From the NCBI GenBank assembly GCA_020152595.1, contig JAIGNY010000904.1:429501-493500 (forward strand): 64,000 nucleotides of DNA, written 5' to 3'. The position numbers and the translations under genes were made by a program. Source of the stretch: Chiridota heheva. Its lineage: Eukaryota > Echinodermata > Holothuroidea > Apodida > Chiridotidae. The notes beneath the pieces are model-generated. The model was given only the letters and a program-made list of their open reading frames with translations, was not told the DNA's origin and searched no databases. Below, in pieces: positions 10,601 through 25,600 of this stretch. The first letter of the stretch is position 1. Each line of letters opens with the position of its first letter.

Positions 10601-13600
10601 ATGCACAACCTGACATTTTGTTGCTTTCCTCGTATCTTTCAAGTTTCAAAATGGTTAAGATAAATATATTTCAATGGGTGTGTGTCTTATAAGATTCAGT
10701 GAAGGTTTTTGCAGAGTGTTTTCGAAAGTAAAATGTGCAAATTTTTGATGGAAACAGTCATCATAAAGAGAAAATATTATACTACTCAGTTACTAAAAAA
10801 GTTCGAGTTGAGCAGAGAAAATCCAATGAAATCACACATTACAAAATGTAAACATGCGATGACAAAACTGAAAAATCATTTCATTGTACCACAAAATAAT
10901 ATACAAGATGGCAATCCACGGAGTTGATGACTTTATCGCTTCTACCAGTCTACCACATACATAATTTGGGGAATTCTCAGGTCAGATCGCTTTTGCATGT
11001 TTGAAGGGACATTTTAGAATATGCTAGGTGTCTCCGTCCCCTCTCTACTTAAAATTTGTCTTTTAATATGGTTTTATGTAATTAAATGTTTTACCTAATC
11101 TTTCAACAAACTGTGGAAGCTCTTGATATTTAGTAGGCCACCACCTGGGCCAGGTCATAATTCACCCACTAAAATTGAGGTTTTGAAATGTTCACATCAA
11201 AGTGTCAATGAAATATGATATCCATCAACATGCCCCTTGAATTATGGGGTTGCTGGGTCAGGTCACAATAAAACTGGGATTTGTTTTGAAAACGTTTCTT
11301 TTATGTTCTGTGGAGATAACAGAAAGTTGTTTTTAGACTGTCTGTGTGACAAAATTTGCAGGAATGTTAGTGGACTGAGAAAGTTGACAATCTAAGTTAT
11401 TTTCATTCAGGCTCTGGTACTAATTACCAGTTTGATCTTTTTAGCCTATTACTTCATAATCTTCATTTTTCCATCAATTAATTTAAGTACCTAATGGAAA
11501 AAAAAAAAGAGGAGGGGAGATATTTTCTCAACAATTTGGCTATTTTAAGAGGTTTAGGATGTTTCACAAGAATTGTATTGATTAAATTGTAATTGCCTGC
11601 AAATATTTTAATTATATCATTTTTAAAGTTCAAATACAATTACAGCTGCCCAGAAATTGTCAATTACAATTACAGCTGCAGAAATTGTCAATTACAATTA
11701 CAGCTGCCCAGAAATTGTCAATTACAATTACAGCTGCCCAGAAATTGTCAATTACAATTACAGTTGCCCAGAAATTGTCAATTACAATTACAGCTGCCCA
11801 GAAATTGTCAATTACAATTACAATTACAGCTGCCCAGAAATTGTCAATTACAATTACAGCTGCCCAGAAATTGTCAATTACAATTACAGCTGCCCAGAAA
11901 TTGTCAATTACAATTACAGCTGCCCAGAAATTGTCAATTACAATTACAGCTTCCCAGAAATTGTCAATTACAATTACAGTTGCCCATTAATTGTCAATTA
12001 CATTTACAGTTGCCCAGAAATTGTCAATTACAATTACAGCTGCCTAGAAGTTGTCAGTTACAATTACAATTACAGCATAATTGAAATTAATTACAAATTA
12101 TACAATTACAATTACAATTTACCCCAACCGTGCCTGGTGGTACAGTATCCTCAAGGACCTAGACTCTTCCAGCCTAAGAGTCTTCCCCCACCTTCATCCA
12201 GAACTTTCTCCATACCCGCCATTTCAGGTATGCATCGTTAACACCTATTCTTAAAGGTACACCCAACACCTGGGTGTGCCCTCAGGCAGTTCCTCTCCCC
12301 CACTCTCTTCATCCTCAAAATCAACAGCATGGCCCTCCCCCAACATCAATTGCTCCCTCTATATCAACAATTTTGCTGTCCTTTGTCCTCCCCATGCTTC
12401 CAAACTCTCCAGTATAACCTCCAACAAATGCCTGGACAACTTAGCTCACTGGAGAAATTCCAACGGCTTCAACTTTTCAAAATACAACACCTTTCTCATT
12501 CACCTCAACAAAAGCAACTCCTTCTTTCTATGCCCCAGCCTCTTTCTTAAAGATTCCATTATCCCCATTAAAGACAGTTGTTGCTTCCTCGGAATCAACT
12601 CTAATTCTAAACTCTCCTATCTCCCCCACATCAACACTCTCAAAACCAACTGTCACAAAATCCTCAATCTCTCATGGTCCTCTCCAGCACTGACTGGGGA
12701 GCCAATCATCTCACCCTGCTCACCTTATACTGCTCCCTCCTCAGGTCCAAGCTGGATTACAGCAGTTTCATCTATGCCTCCGCTCGCAAACTTTACTGGA
12801 GGCACCTAGAGGTTACTGAAAACACTGCCCTAAGGCTCTGCCTTGGCGCCACCCGTACCAGCCCCATCACCAGTCTCCACATAGAGGCCAATGAACTCCC
12901 CTGTGACCTCAGGTGCACCAGGACTGGCCTCTCTTCGCTCTTCGTATCCTCACCGATCCGCGGAAACCTTGCTTTCATTCCATCCGCTCTCCCTCCTTCT
13001 CCAACCTCTTCAAATGCATCCCCCCCACCTTTCGGGATCCGGATGCACTCTCACTTCACCAAAGCGAACAACATTTTCTCGATTGCCAGGCACATTATCT
13101 CTCCCATGCTCACCTGAGTTATCAATTCCCCCAAGGTTTTCCTTGGCTTTTCCTCCTACACAAAAGCTCTCCACAACCCAACCTTCTTACGCTCCAAATA
13201 CTGCAGGCCATCCTCCTGGCCTTAAACTTTGTTGAACTCTCCTTCTGCCCCTGCTTCATCATCTTCTCCGACTCTAAATCCGTTCTTACTGGCATCCTCA
13301 ACATCTCCGGTCCAATCCACTCATCCTACAAATCCTCAATAAACTTTATGCTCGTTCCTCTTTAAAGGGAAAAATGATCTTTTTCCGGATCCCTCAGCCA
13401 CGTTGGCATTCCCGGCAACAAGAGAGCCGACAGAGCCACCAACAAAGCTTTGTGGAATCTCATCTCCTTTTTCTTCCGCACTCAGACCTCTGTTTCTCAC
13501 TTCCAGCTACCTCAGTAAGACCTGACAAGACTTCTGGAATCTCGAGACCAGTAACAAACTTCACATCATCAAACCCAAAGTCAGGACCAATGCTTAGTCG

Positions 13601-16600
13601 CAACTGGAGGGAGGACGTTGTTATCACCCACATCCGCCATGGCCACACCTTTCTCACCCACTCTCACCTACTTTACAACTTCCCTGCTCCTCTCTGCCCT
13701 ACATGCAACACCGATCTCTTGATCAAGCATATTCTCTTAACCTGTCCATATACCTGAACTCCAGATCACACCTCTTCCCCTCCATCTCAATTTCCGATCT
13801 TATCAAGAACAATCCTTCCTCAAACTTCATCACCTTTCTCCAACAGCAATTTATTCCACCTGATCTAAACCTCCCTTTCCTTCCCTTCTCTGCCTTACCT
13901 TCCTCACCTTCATTTATTACCTTAACTTCTATCGCTTATCCACCTTCTCTCCCTCCTTTTCTCTATCCCACCTCTCTTTCCTCTCTGTCCTAATTCAAGC
14001 ACCTTAGTTTTTAACACTCTCTTGGCACATTGTCGTGATGCAGTTAAACATCAACAAACTAAACCAAAGATATTGAAGTATTTTCTTCACCATTTTGTTT
14101 CTTTTGAAGTCCTCTTTCATATAAGATAAACTTGTTTGACCACTGAACTAATCCTTTAATTCAACAACATTTTGTGTGTTTTATACATTTTGTGGAGAAG
14201 AAAATAAAGAAATCCCTAGCAATTTGCCTATATGACTACCTAACTGTACTGCCTATATACTTTTATTTTTTTTGAACCGGCATTGAAAAAAACCATAATC
14301 AAAGCAAGACTAACGTTTTTCGGAGTGCGAGTGTGTACTGTGAAAACCAGAGCTGTGTGGTGGTGAGCGTACACACTACACGCGTGATGAATAATTTTGA
14401 TTTCTTTCTCGTGTGCGTCGTATACATGACGTTTATGTAACTTTACGCGCGATATTTTGCATGTCCACAATTTATGGCTACGAAATTGGAGTGATATTCA
14501 ATCAAGATAAATTCAAAAATAATGGGATGTCTTATATATATATGTATAGATATATATATTATATATATATATAAGACATAATTTTAGGTAGAATTAATGC
14601 CAAAACATGTAAAATGCCTTGCCTCCATGGCCTTCACTCATATTTTTTTTTCTTTCACATAAATTTAGCTTTGTGCTCATGAGCCTCTCAAGCATGTATA
14701 GATACAATCATATAGTCTGATTATTTGATAGATTGTAAGCACATGGATGTCCCTTTAATAAGATAATTAAATCAGTAAAAGCACTAAAATAACAAACATG
14801 CACTGAGTAACTTTTTATTGTTTTATTCAGTCAAATTTTAGCATCAGAATAAAGAAGTGGACACTGTATTTATTATACTGTCTGTCTTTATTTTCAAGTT
14901 TTTCCTGTGGTGTGTTTTTGTAGCCCTGGGCATGTTTTGTGTCTTCAGGGCATGCTCGGACATGTTTTAGTATGACCCCTAATATCTACATGAATATGCA
15001 TCTTTTAATCAAGATTAGTAGGCAATCCGCACAACTTCGCTGCCCAGCCGGGGATAGTGCATGGGAGCCATAAGATTACAGTAATGATTCTTTACAAGAT
15101 TAGGCTAGACCATTCACATCAAAAGTTCGCGAATCAGGGGTATTTTTCAAGAGTGAATCTGCATTCTATAGTTACTCCAATATTCTTCCCTTTTTTGCAA
15201 TTTAATGTACTATTCAGCGCACAATTTGGGGGATGGTTTTAGAGCACATATTTTCCACGTATGCCATTTTTTTGTAGAAAAAAAAAAAAATGGAGTAGAA
15301 TATACTTGCCAAGTTTATAAATGATTGGTTAGTGACTTTTTTTGTATTTTTCAACCCTGCTGTAGGTGGATACTTGGTGGATACTTGTTTTAGGTGGATA
15401 CTTTTTCACTCCAGCACACCAAGAAAGAAGTCAACTCCATGCCGAATATGTACAGAATTTAGTGCATGGAATTTACATGGCCGGGATGGGGTAGAGTTTA
15501 TCCAATTGTGCACGGCATCTACCCCATATATGCCTGTAGTAACTTTCTCTTTAAAGTCTTTAAAATGCAAAGTTTTAACAGTGAAATTTTGGCTTGTGGG
15601 TGAGATGTTTTTTATCTTACTGCTTATTGCTTTTATTTATTTTTCAAAGAGATAATTTACAATACTTTATTAATTGATTAATAGATGGGACTAAATGTAA
15701 ATTTCTATTAATGCTCATATGTTTAGTATGGTATTAAGTAAGAATAGAAACTAAGGATTTCATACTGTAGACTGCTGACTCATTGTTATTTATGTCAGGG
15801 TGGAGCCAAATACAATTTTTCTAAAATTAGCTTATTTAATTCTTAAGAATTGTACTGTCAAATGAAATCATACTTTTGATATTGGTACAATGATGTCTGT
15901 AGATGCATGATCTTTATTAATTTTAGTGATGATATTAGGTGTGTTGATTAGTAGGAGGGGCTTAAGCCTTAATGTAAAATTCTGTTACTATTGATATCTT
16001 CACAACTATAGATCTGTGAATAAAGTTAAAAAAAATTCATATAAATTTGTTATGGTGTTTTGTTATTTTATATCTTTTTTTGATGATCATGCCTTACATA
16101 TTTCTATACTTTTCAAATCAAGTTGTAATTCTTCAATCTTCATCACCATAGACCTTTTCATATCAGAATTGACAATTTTCGGAAATCTAATTTACCAAAA
16201 GGACCAATCAAATGCTGAGGAATACTGATCCTCTGCACAAATCATTAGGGTTTGGGGTCAAGCCTATTAAAAATTGCACTTATACACACTAATCAACAGT
16301 ATATGCATGCAAAATGGGCACCTCATAAAACTAATCAGTGACTTTAATTGTAGTGTGATTTGGTTATTCAATTCCATGCCAGACTGAAAACTTTATATAA
16401 ATTGTAGACCTATTATCTAAATTGATCAAAGATTTCGTCAATTGGAAAATCTGTTGTCTTAATTACAAATAACGGGAGGATTAGCTGTCGATAACACTCG
16501 ATAGGCCTACTGCATTCTAACAATTGTTTTTAGGTCAATGGCACGATTTCATACCATAAATTTGAACAAGTTTTGTCAATGTATGTCATTATTATGTGTT

Positions 16601-19600
16601 TAAACTGTTTATAAAGCATTTTATTTTTAAAGGAATGCTGAGGAATGTAAATCTCAAAAACATACAGTGTAAACATTAACGAAATCAGCATGTTTGAGCA
16701 GAGGTTGCATTATAATTTTTTGTCGGGTGTATTTGGTTACAACAAGCCCTTGATTTTCGGCGTATTTTGTAAATTTGCTGTCGTATGTACAGGGCACTGT
16801 AATGTACAGGGTACTGCACGCTAGCACAGCTTGCAAGTATTGTTAACACACACACATGTGTAGGCCTGCCTCACCAAAGTAATGAAAGTAGAATCTAGCT
16901 AATAATATCGTTGACAATTGACAGCATGCATGCAAAACAAGATCAAAACTTTCAAGTACAGTGTGCATGTATATACTCACTATACTAGCCTATGTGTGTT
17001 TATGTACAGTACTTGTACAGACATGTTAAATCATTCAGCTGTTGGTCTCGTAGTTATGTCATTTTCCTTTTATTTCTGAGTAATTCAAAATCATTTTTGT
17101 GTGAAGTAAAACTTTTAATCACATCAGAGAGGTAAGATGTTCATGATTTTTATTTAAGTTATTGAAAAACTCTGGCGTAAAATGTATATCTAAATTGTAC
17201 AACGCAGGTACGACATGTGTCATAATTTTTTTTAGCCATAGCATAATATACCACAAATATTTTGTTAACGCGAACCCTGTATTTGAGTACACACACATTC
17301 TAGGCCTGCATTAAACGTAATCTGAGCTGGCATAATCATTTGTGAGGTGTGATTTGCCTTTTAAATCTTACTGTATCTGGTTATTTTCCTACTTCCTTCT
17401 GATGAGAGGAGCGGCTGACAGTTTTAATCCCTTTGAAAAAAAATCCTATAACAAGTAATAGGCCTGCAACTTACAGCGTACAAAGTGCTTAAACTGAACA
17501 TTTTCAGCTTGTTGTACTGTACGTACGTGTGCACACAAAATGTTAATCCATTTTATACACTGTACTTACATACTGTATGTATGCAATGTATGCACGTAAC
17601 TTAACTGTACGTGTGTACAAACAATTATACTAAGCGCACATATTGTTGTTGTTGAACAATGTTTCCTGCAGCTGATGGGTTGGTTAGTAAAGGAAAATTT
17701 CCCTAACATTTGATTGGTTAAAGTACCCTGACATTTCACGTTCGGCCAAACTTGGTTTGAAAAGGTCAAGTGATGTTATCAAAATATTTCAAAAATTGAG
17801 AATTTCCTTTACAGCCTAACACAAAGGAAATGGTAGTGGGGGCTTTATGGGTTGAGCTTCCGCATCAGTGATTTCTAGTTAATCTGGACTACTGTGCCCT
17901 GAAACCCAAAATATCTGGCCACACCATTGACTCTTCAGCTACATGTATATATGATATAAAAAATAATAATATTGAGTTTCTTGTGTAGAGAGTGAAACAC
18001 GGGATCCATGTTCATGACACAAAAATTGTGAATTTCATTGATATGATTTTGTTGAAAAAAGCTCGTATTTTCACCTGTATTAGCTTGTGTCTTAAGATGT
18101 ATTCTGCATTGCTTAAATGCTTTCAAATTTCACACTATTCCTTTTTTTTTTTTTTATGTTGTTTATTGTTTATTACCAAGACACTTTAGTTTGGGCTGAT
18201 TTTATATTTACTCAATATCATTTCCATTTTACAGAATAATCTTCCAAGCAGAGCGTTTGATGTTGGTTGTGGTTTGGGCAGGACAGCGTTTGAGTTGGCA
18301 AGGGAGTTTGAGGAATCCATTGGCCTAGAGTACAGTGCAGCATTTGTAGAGGCTTGCAATAAAATGAAGAAAGACGGTCTGATGAATTACAGCGTTTGTG
18401 AGGAGGGTGATGTCACATCTTCTTTTGTTGCAAAGGTGGATCCAGTGATTGTAAGTTGATATTTAGTTACTGATGGTCACTTTCAGTACCATTTGAAAGA
18501 ATTCAAAGGAATATTCTTCAGTGAGCATTTGAACCAATTTAATGCTGATTTTGTCCAAGTGTTTCTCAAAAAATGAACGCTCTTCAATATAGCATTTGAA
18601 AGAGTTAAAAGGAATATTCTTTTGAATTTTTATTTTTGGTTAGCATGCGAAGCATAATGCGAACCAATTTAATGCTGATTTTGTCCATCTGGCAGTCCAT
18701 AGTGTTTTCTCAGAAAATGTGGACGCTTTTCAGAATTCCTAAGAAAATGTTAAACTTTCTTTAGAATTCCCTCAAAAATGTTAAACTTTCCTCAGAATTC
18801 CTCAGAAAGTGCTAAAAAAAATTTCCTTAGACAATCTTCAAACCATTGGATATTTCCGTAAAAGACCCTGAGATAATACAGTGAGATAATTCTTTTGAAA
18901 TTGGTGTAAAAACCATGTTATCTTATTCTGTTTTGGAGTAATTACATTGCAAACATTTCATTGCAGTGTCTTGAAAAGTAACCTTGCAATCATGTGGTCA
19001 TGTCATACCTGTAGTACTTGCATCTAAGACAATTTTATAATGTATGTATAAGGATATTTTGATCCTTTTTGTAATATCATACTCCCATTGTGAGAATTAT
19101 CCTCAATGACCTTAAAATCATGAAGGAATTGTTTGCTTTTGAAGATCTACAGACAGACCACAATCTTAGCTTATTTAAAAGAAAGTACTGTATGTTACTA
19201 TGCTATAAATCATTTCATCAAAGCATTTTATTAATTTGGTTTAAAATTTACCTTTTGTAGCATTTTGTATTTTAGAATCTTACAAAATGATAGATTATGC
19301 AAATTTTTATGTAAATTTGTATCTGTTGGAGAAAACGTATATGAACTTCCTTAGATTAACTGATTATTTTTCATTCCTTTACTAATGTTTTTGAATGGGT
19401 GCAAAAATACAAATTTTGCAGGAGAAAATAGTATGATAATTTTCGGTGACTGAAATTCAGGACAGAAATTTTAAGAATTACATCAACGATTTTGAGTTCT
19501 CTTCCCTTTGATACAGTATATTATGATGAATAACTCTGGCTATAATTTTTCAGTCTAATGCATCCAAACTCACCAAAGTGTTTATAACTCACTGATGAAA

Positions 19601-22600
19601 ACATCTTTTTAAAAGTAAAATGAATCCTCAGCCCCACATTACATGCATGACTTTGCCATGCAGGAACCAAATTCACAATATCCGATCCTTCACAATCAGT
19701 TCCATAAAGTGCATACAGATGATTTGGAGTGTAATAACTGATGCGTAAAATCACTGAACTATCTGTTGTGGGTTTCTTAAGTGCTTCTAGCAGAGTCTAA
19801 AAGTTATACCCGCCGAATTGGCGGTTCTTGCGGATGAAAAGACTGAAAATTTGTAGGAGGATTGGGCGTAATGATCCAACTTTTGCATCTGTTACAAATT
19901 CTTGAACTTTGACGGCCATAATTCCGAAGCTACAGTACAAGTGATTTAGTTGTAATCTGATTCTGTTTAGAATTTAAAGCTGATTTTTTTTTGTCTTTAA
20001 GGATATACTGTATCACATCAAAAAATATACAGTTAAGGATATACTGAGACTATGCATAACATAATGAATATATATATATACATCACGTAATAAATATACA
20101 GTACCTTTAAGGATATACTGAGACTATGCATAACATAATGAATATACAGTACCTTTAAGGATATACTGAGACTATACATCATGTAATAAATGTACAGTAC
20201 CTTCAAGGATATACTGAGACTATACATCACAGTATCAATAAATATACTGAGACTATACATCACGTAATAAATATACAGTACCTATAAGGATATACTGAGG
20301 ATATAGTGCCTGAGACTGTATACATCACATAATAAATATACAGTACCTTTAAGGATATACTGAGACTATACATCATGTAATAAAATATACAATATCAATA
20401 CAAGTAATGATATACTGAGGACTGTTTACATCACATAATAAATAAGGATATACAGGACTGTATACAGTATACATCTTGTAATAAATATACTGAGACTGTA
20501 TACATCACATAAATATACAGTACCTTTTAACTGGATATACATCTTGAGACTATGAGACATCATCTTGTAATAAATATACAGTACCTTTAAGGATACACTA
20601 AGACTATACATCACATAATAGATATACAGTACCTTTAAGAATATACTGAGACTATACACCATGTAATAAATATACAGTACCAATAAGGATATACTGAGAC
20701 TATACATCACATAATAAATATACAGTACCGTTATATAAGGAAATACTGAGACTGTATACATCATGTAATAAATATACAGTACCTTTACACAGACTACACT
20801 ACTTTACATTATTTTACAAACCACTACCTACAGCACTAATATTTAAATGTTTATAACTCACTGATGAAAACATCCTTTTAAAAGTACAAATGAATCCTCA
20901 GCCCCACATTACACGCATGACTTAACCCTACAATAACAAAATCCACAATACCTGGCCCTTCACAATAAGTTCCATTGTGTGCATATGGATGATTGGGAGT
21001 GTAATTACTGATGCGTAAAATCACTGAACTATCAGTAATGGGTTTCTTAATTGCTGCTAGCAGAATCTAAAAGTCATACTACCCGAAATGGAGGTTGCAG
21101 GTAAAAAAACTGAAAGATTGTAGCAAGGATTGGGTGTAATTAAAGCTCTTCACAGGCATTTTCTTTCAGGATCAAGCTGCCCACCGTGCATGAATATACA
21201 TTAGGAAATTAACCAGCTTTATCCATTGCTAATTGAAACAGATACTTTTGGGAATTCCTTAAATTCCTTATCTCAATAGATATTGTTTCCATTAATGATA
21301 ATTATTCTGGTTCCAATTGCAAGTACAGCTAATTGTATGAAACTTCATGGAAATGAAAAATGTATATGGACGGGTAGATTAAGCTTAATTTGACCTCAGC
21401 TTTACTGTAAGAAAATAGCCTACAAAACATACAAATTATAAATATTTTCATCAAAATCAGTGAAAAATGGACTAATTTACATCAGATTCAATTTTTAGGC
21501 CTTGTAATAAAACAATGAAAATTGTATATTGCATTTTTGTGACAAGTTATTTTGTTTCAAATCTCCACCAAGATATTAATGGAAGCAGTTGAAAATGACA
21601 AGAAAGTTTTGAACTTGATCTCCATCGTATATTATAGCTCAATTGAAGTATAGCAGGAGAAACTGGTAGTCTGATGATTTTCAAGTGACAGAAATTTAGG
21701 ACAGAAATGTAAAGAATTGCATTAAAAAGCTCTCAACTACAAATAATCAATATCTTCTTAATAAAAACATGGCACATTTAGACTGGAGACTTGACATTAT
21801 TAACCTCCATTATGTCATCTTTCTTTTTCTATTGACAACAAATCACCACCTGCTCACAGGCTGGACACTAATCACCACCTGCTCACAGGCTGGACACTAA
21901 TCACCACCTGCTCACAGGCTGGACACTAATCACCACCTGCTCACAGGCTGGACACTCAAAAACTTTACTCAAAATTTAAATGGTTGAGCATCTGCATCAG
22001 TGATGCTATGGTTGTTTCTTTTATGGGTGCATGCATGGTTCATCCAGGGAAGTGCCATGTATGTCAGGAATTTGATCAAAATAAATTCCTGATTGCTTTA
22101 GACAGTGTGGGTAGCTTAACTATTAGTCTACAAGGGTGTTCAAAACAAGTGGCATTTAAGTGAACTTTTGAGAAAGAGGGCTTTTTCACAACTTCCTCTT
22201 AATTTTTACCATTACATGTTTATTTATATGAAAGCTAAGACTAAACTTAAAATCAGCATACATAAGTTTCAAGTCAAACATACAAATGTTATGCAAATGA
22301 GGTCACTATTTTGCATATCTGGTGTCATAAAACTGCTATCTTTATGATACTTTGCTCTCTTGTGGCTAATGACAATGTTTTTTTCATATAATATTTGAAT
22401 TACCAAAGAGAATCATCCTTCAGTTGATACTACAGTGCCTGTGGATTTTTTGGAGCAGGGAAAGTAAGAATATATCAATAAGAAATCTTTTGACCTTTGA
22501 GATTTTTATTTCTCAAATAACGCATGTATACACACAACACGTTAAACCAATGCACACACAAAACAGAAATCTGAAGTCAGGAATCTGAAATAAAACGCTG

Positions 22601-25600
22601 TTGATCTGACCTGTTCTGGCACATCTTGTGCCTCTTCCAGGCTTGATGATCGCTGTGCTTGCCCTGAAATGATCCCTAACACATCCTAAAAATGAATTTT
22701 TTTATGAAATTTAGCACGAAAAACCTGCTGTGTGGTCATAAAGTTTAGAGCTGTGAATGTTTAGGGATTTTAGTAAACGTGTACATGCCAAGAAAAGTAA
22801 GCGTGTATCGTTTACACGCGTTTAGTACCGTAATTTTTGGAAATACACCAAAATTGCTCCCAAATTTACGATGTGAAGTAAAAAAATCGCGCAAGCAGTA
22901 TGGCAAAAGTATTGACTCCATTGCCCAAATAGACGCTCGAGTTTTGCTTTCCAAATCGTAAAAAGTTTACTTCTACAGTATAAATCATCATTTTTTGTAA
23001 AAATATGCATATAAATTCAGTTTAGAAAGAACAGATAACTTCCTTTTAATGTCATTTAAACTCAATATCGCGTAACTTTTTTTGCCGTACTGGCTACGGA
23101 TTTCAAAGTTCCACTGTGAAAATCTTGCATACTAGGCCTGTGATACCTCGCTGTAAAACATTTCAAAACTACGCCACCACCCCAGAAGTTCTGAAATATC
23201 AGTCCTCTCGAAAAAAATAGCCGCCATCTTTGCAAAGCACCTAGAATTTCAGTTCTGTCAAACCTTTTTATGTTTGTTTATTTTGCAATATTTTTTCTTT
23301 TCATTTGACTCATCAGGTAATATTTACATGTAAATGTACTGATTGTCACGATTTAAGTATTTTGCCTGTGTTTGTTGGTCTATTTAACAGCTTGTAAAAC
23401 GGGCCTTGATTGAGTGGGATTTAAAGCCTTATCAATTATGGCCTAGGCCTATTGTTAGTTTCACTGTTTACTGCCGCACATTCGCAGTGCATTTTACAAG
23501 TTAGGCTGCTCAGATTTTGGCGAAATCAAAGTGCCTAATATCCCCATTCATAGGTGATTACTGTGCATTTGTGATTTAAACATTTAAAAAGGATTATGCT
23601 AATCTGGTTTACAGTTTGTAAAAAGTCATTGATTGGAATTTTGTCAGCCGAATGTGTGTGCGATTTAAATCATGAATGATCACATTGATTTTCAATGGCA
23701 AGACTGCCTTTGAAAAATGATTACTTGCAATGAAGTATTTAGTAAACGTTTACAAGGATTTGCGAGTGTATTAGGTGCACGCGAAACGGTCACAGCTCTA
23801 ATAAAGTTATCCATTGTACTTGTTAATGCACAGATGCAATGTTTCAAAAAATGCATTTTTCATGTGCGGACACTTGGTGCGTAACAAAGAATAGGGGGCT
23901 ATTCGTTTATTTCATTGAATCAATAGAGAGACTACTCTATTGTGTATGGGGGTTGAAAAAATTCTTTGATTCCTATGATTTATTAAATAAAAACTTCCAA
24001 AATATACCAAAAATCACAACATTTTACACATTTTATCCAAAATGTGAGAATTCTGGATAGACATGAACAAAATTTGATTAGATGTGTCTGAATAATACTG
24101 ACCATATATTAAATCAAGTGAAAATTCAATAGAGGCTAAATCCACACAAAAAAACAAACAATATTTTGAAAGATCTTTATTGAGTTTTTTTAAATGATAC
24201 TAAGTTCACCCCAGTATGATTTGGTTATGGTCCCAAAATGATTTCTTGAATTTAGTGGTTGGGTTCCCTGAAAAATGCTAAATAATTTGGCATCTGGTAG
24301 ATTAAAGGTGAATGTAATAATAATTAACGATTTAGAGTTCATTTGGTCCCCATACTGGCCCACTATAATCTACCTCAGAAATTCTAGTCCACCACGATTT
24401 TTCCCCAGGTTTTGATCAGTAAGAATCATTTACATTCTGAACACTTGAAGATTATCTATTGACTGATTTCTTCTTAGGCCATATCATTGTTTTCAGTTTC
24501 ATTCAGGCTAGGCAATTATTGTTTGAGTTCCATTCAGTTAAGATTCACTTTCTATCTTTTTCCATTCATGGCAGAATCCAATTGTTCTTTTTACATTGAT
24601 AGTAGAGGCCACTTGATTTAATTTTCAATGAGTCCAGAAAATTAAATGTTGGATTCAATCTTTTCATGGTGTGAATTTATTATTCATCATATTCCATTAA
24701 AAAGTTTTAACTATGTCTTGGCAGACCTTACCGTAAACATCCCCACCCCTCAATTTCTGCCCTTCCCTTATATCAATACGTCCAAAATTTAAATCACTTC
24801 TTTCTTAAACAATAATTAAACCACACATCAATTTTATTCTAAGTCCAATCATCAGTTCGTGAGATATTCTAATGACAAGACTAACCTTAAAATGTCCCCA
24901 CCCATCCATTTGCACCCTTTCCCAGTTCCAATATGTCTTAAATTTTAATAACTTCTTACTTAAGCAGTAACACAACCACACACCAAATTTGATTCAAATC
25001 CAGTCATCAGATCTTGAGATATCTTGATGACAAACAAACAAACAGACAAACAGAGGCAAAAACATAGCCTCCATTCAACTTTGTTGGCAAAGGTAAAAAC
25101 CCAGTGAAATTTAGCATTAAGAATTATGTAATTATTGCAGTTGTTTAGTTGATTATATAGTGGAGTACACATGATTGCTATCTCTAACTCTTGAGTGGGA
25201 ATCAAACCATTGACATGACCTGATGAGTTTTAGTTGTGTGAGTTAAAAATAAAGGAAAAGGTTGGGATTGCGACAGACTCTATTGCAATTCCCTGATGTG
25301 GTATAACCTGGCTAACTCTCCATTCAAGTTCAGTGTTTCCTAGATTCTTGTTTCTAGTATTGGAAACCAGATAGCACTTCCCTGTGGGGCTGTCTACCTG
25401 TTATAGGTTTTTCGTATCTCTAAATTCAATAATCCGTCAAGAAAGCCTGGAAATAAGTCCATTTTCATGATGAAAAAGGACTTAGAAATTGATTATTTAT
25501 TGCTTGCTCTGAAAAAAAAAAGTTGAAAGGGATTTGTGACATAACAGTTTGCTACGTCATTTCAGGGACTGCTGATTGTAAACAATGGATCACACACACA

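Larger units (their letters stand above)
7660..18234 (+). other. Intron 1 of the methyltransferase gene
   Basis: GT at 7660 and AG at 18233-18234, about 10.6 kb. It holds a LINE with an RNase H region, a 30 bp tandem array, and two members of an inverted repeat pair. Stretches such as 8.0-9.2, 10.3-11.6 and 14.6-16.1 kb show no feature I can name. Confidence 0.8.

Noticed and set aside
11593-12241. Three overlapping repeat-protein ORFs
   Set aside because: They are translations of a 30 bp DNA repeat in three frames, with no start context or splice support.
20033-20764. Minus-strand Tyr/Ser-rich ORFs
   Set aside because: They are translations of the 48 bp minisatellite.
21841-21956. CRISPR-like array
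   Set aside because: The repeats are directly abutting with no variable spacers, and the genome is eukaryotic. The same holds for the other tandem arrays.
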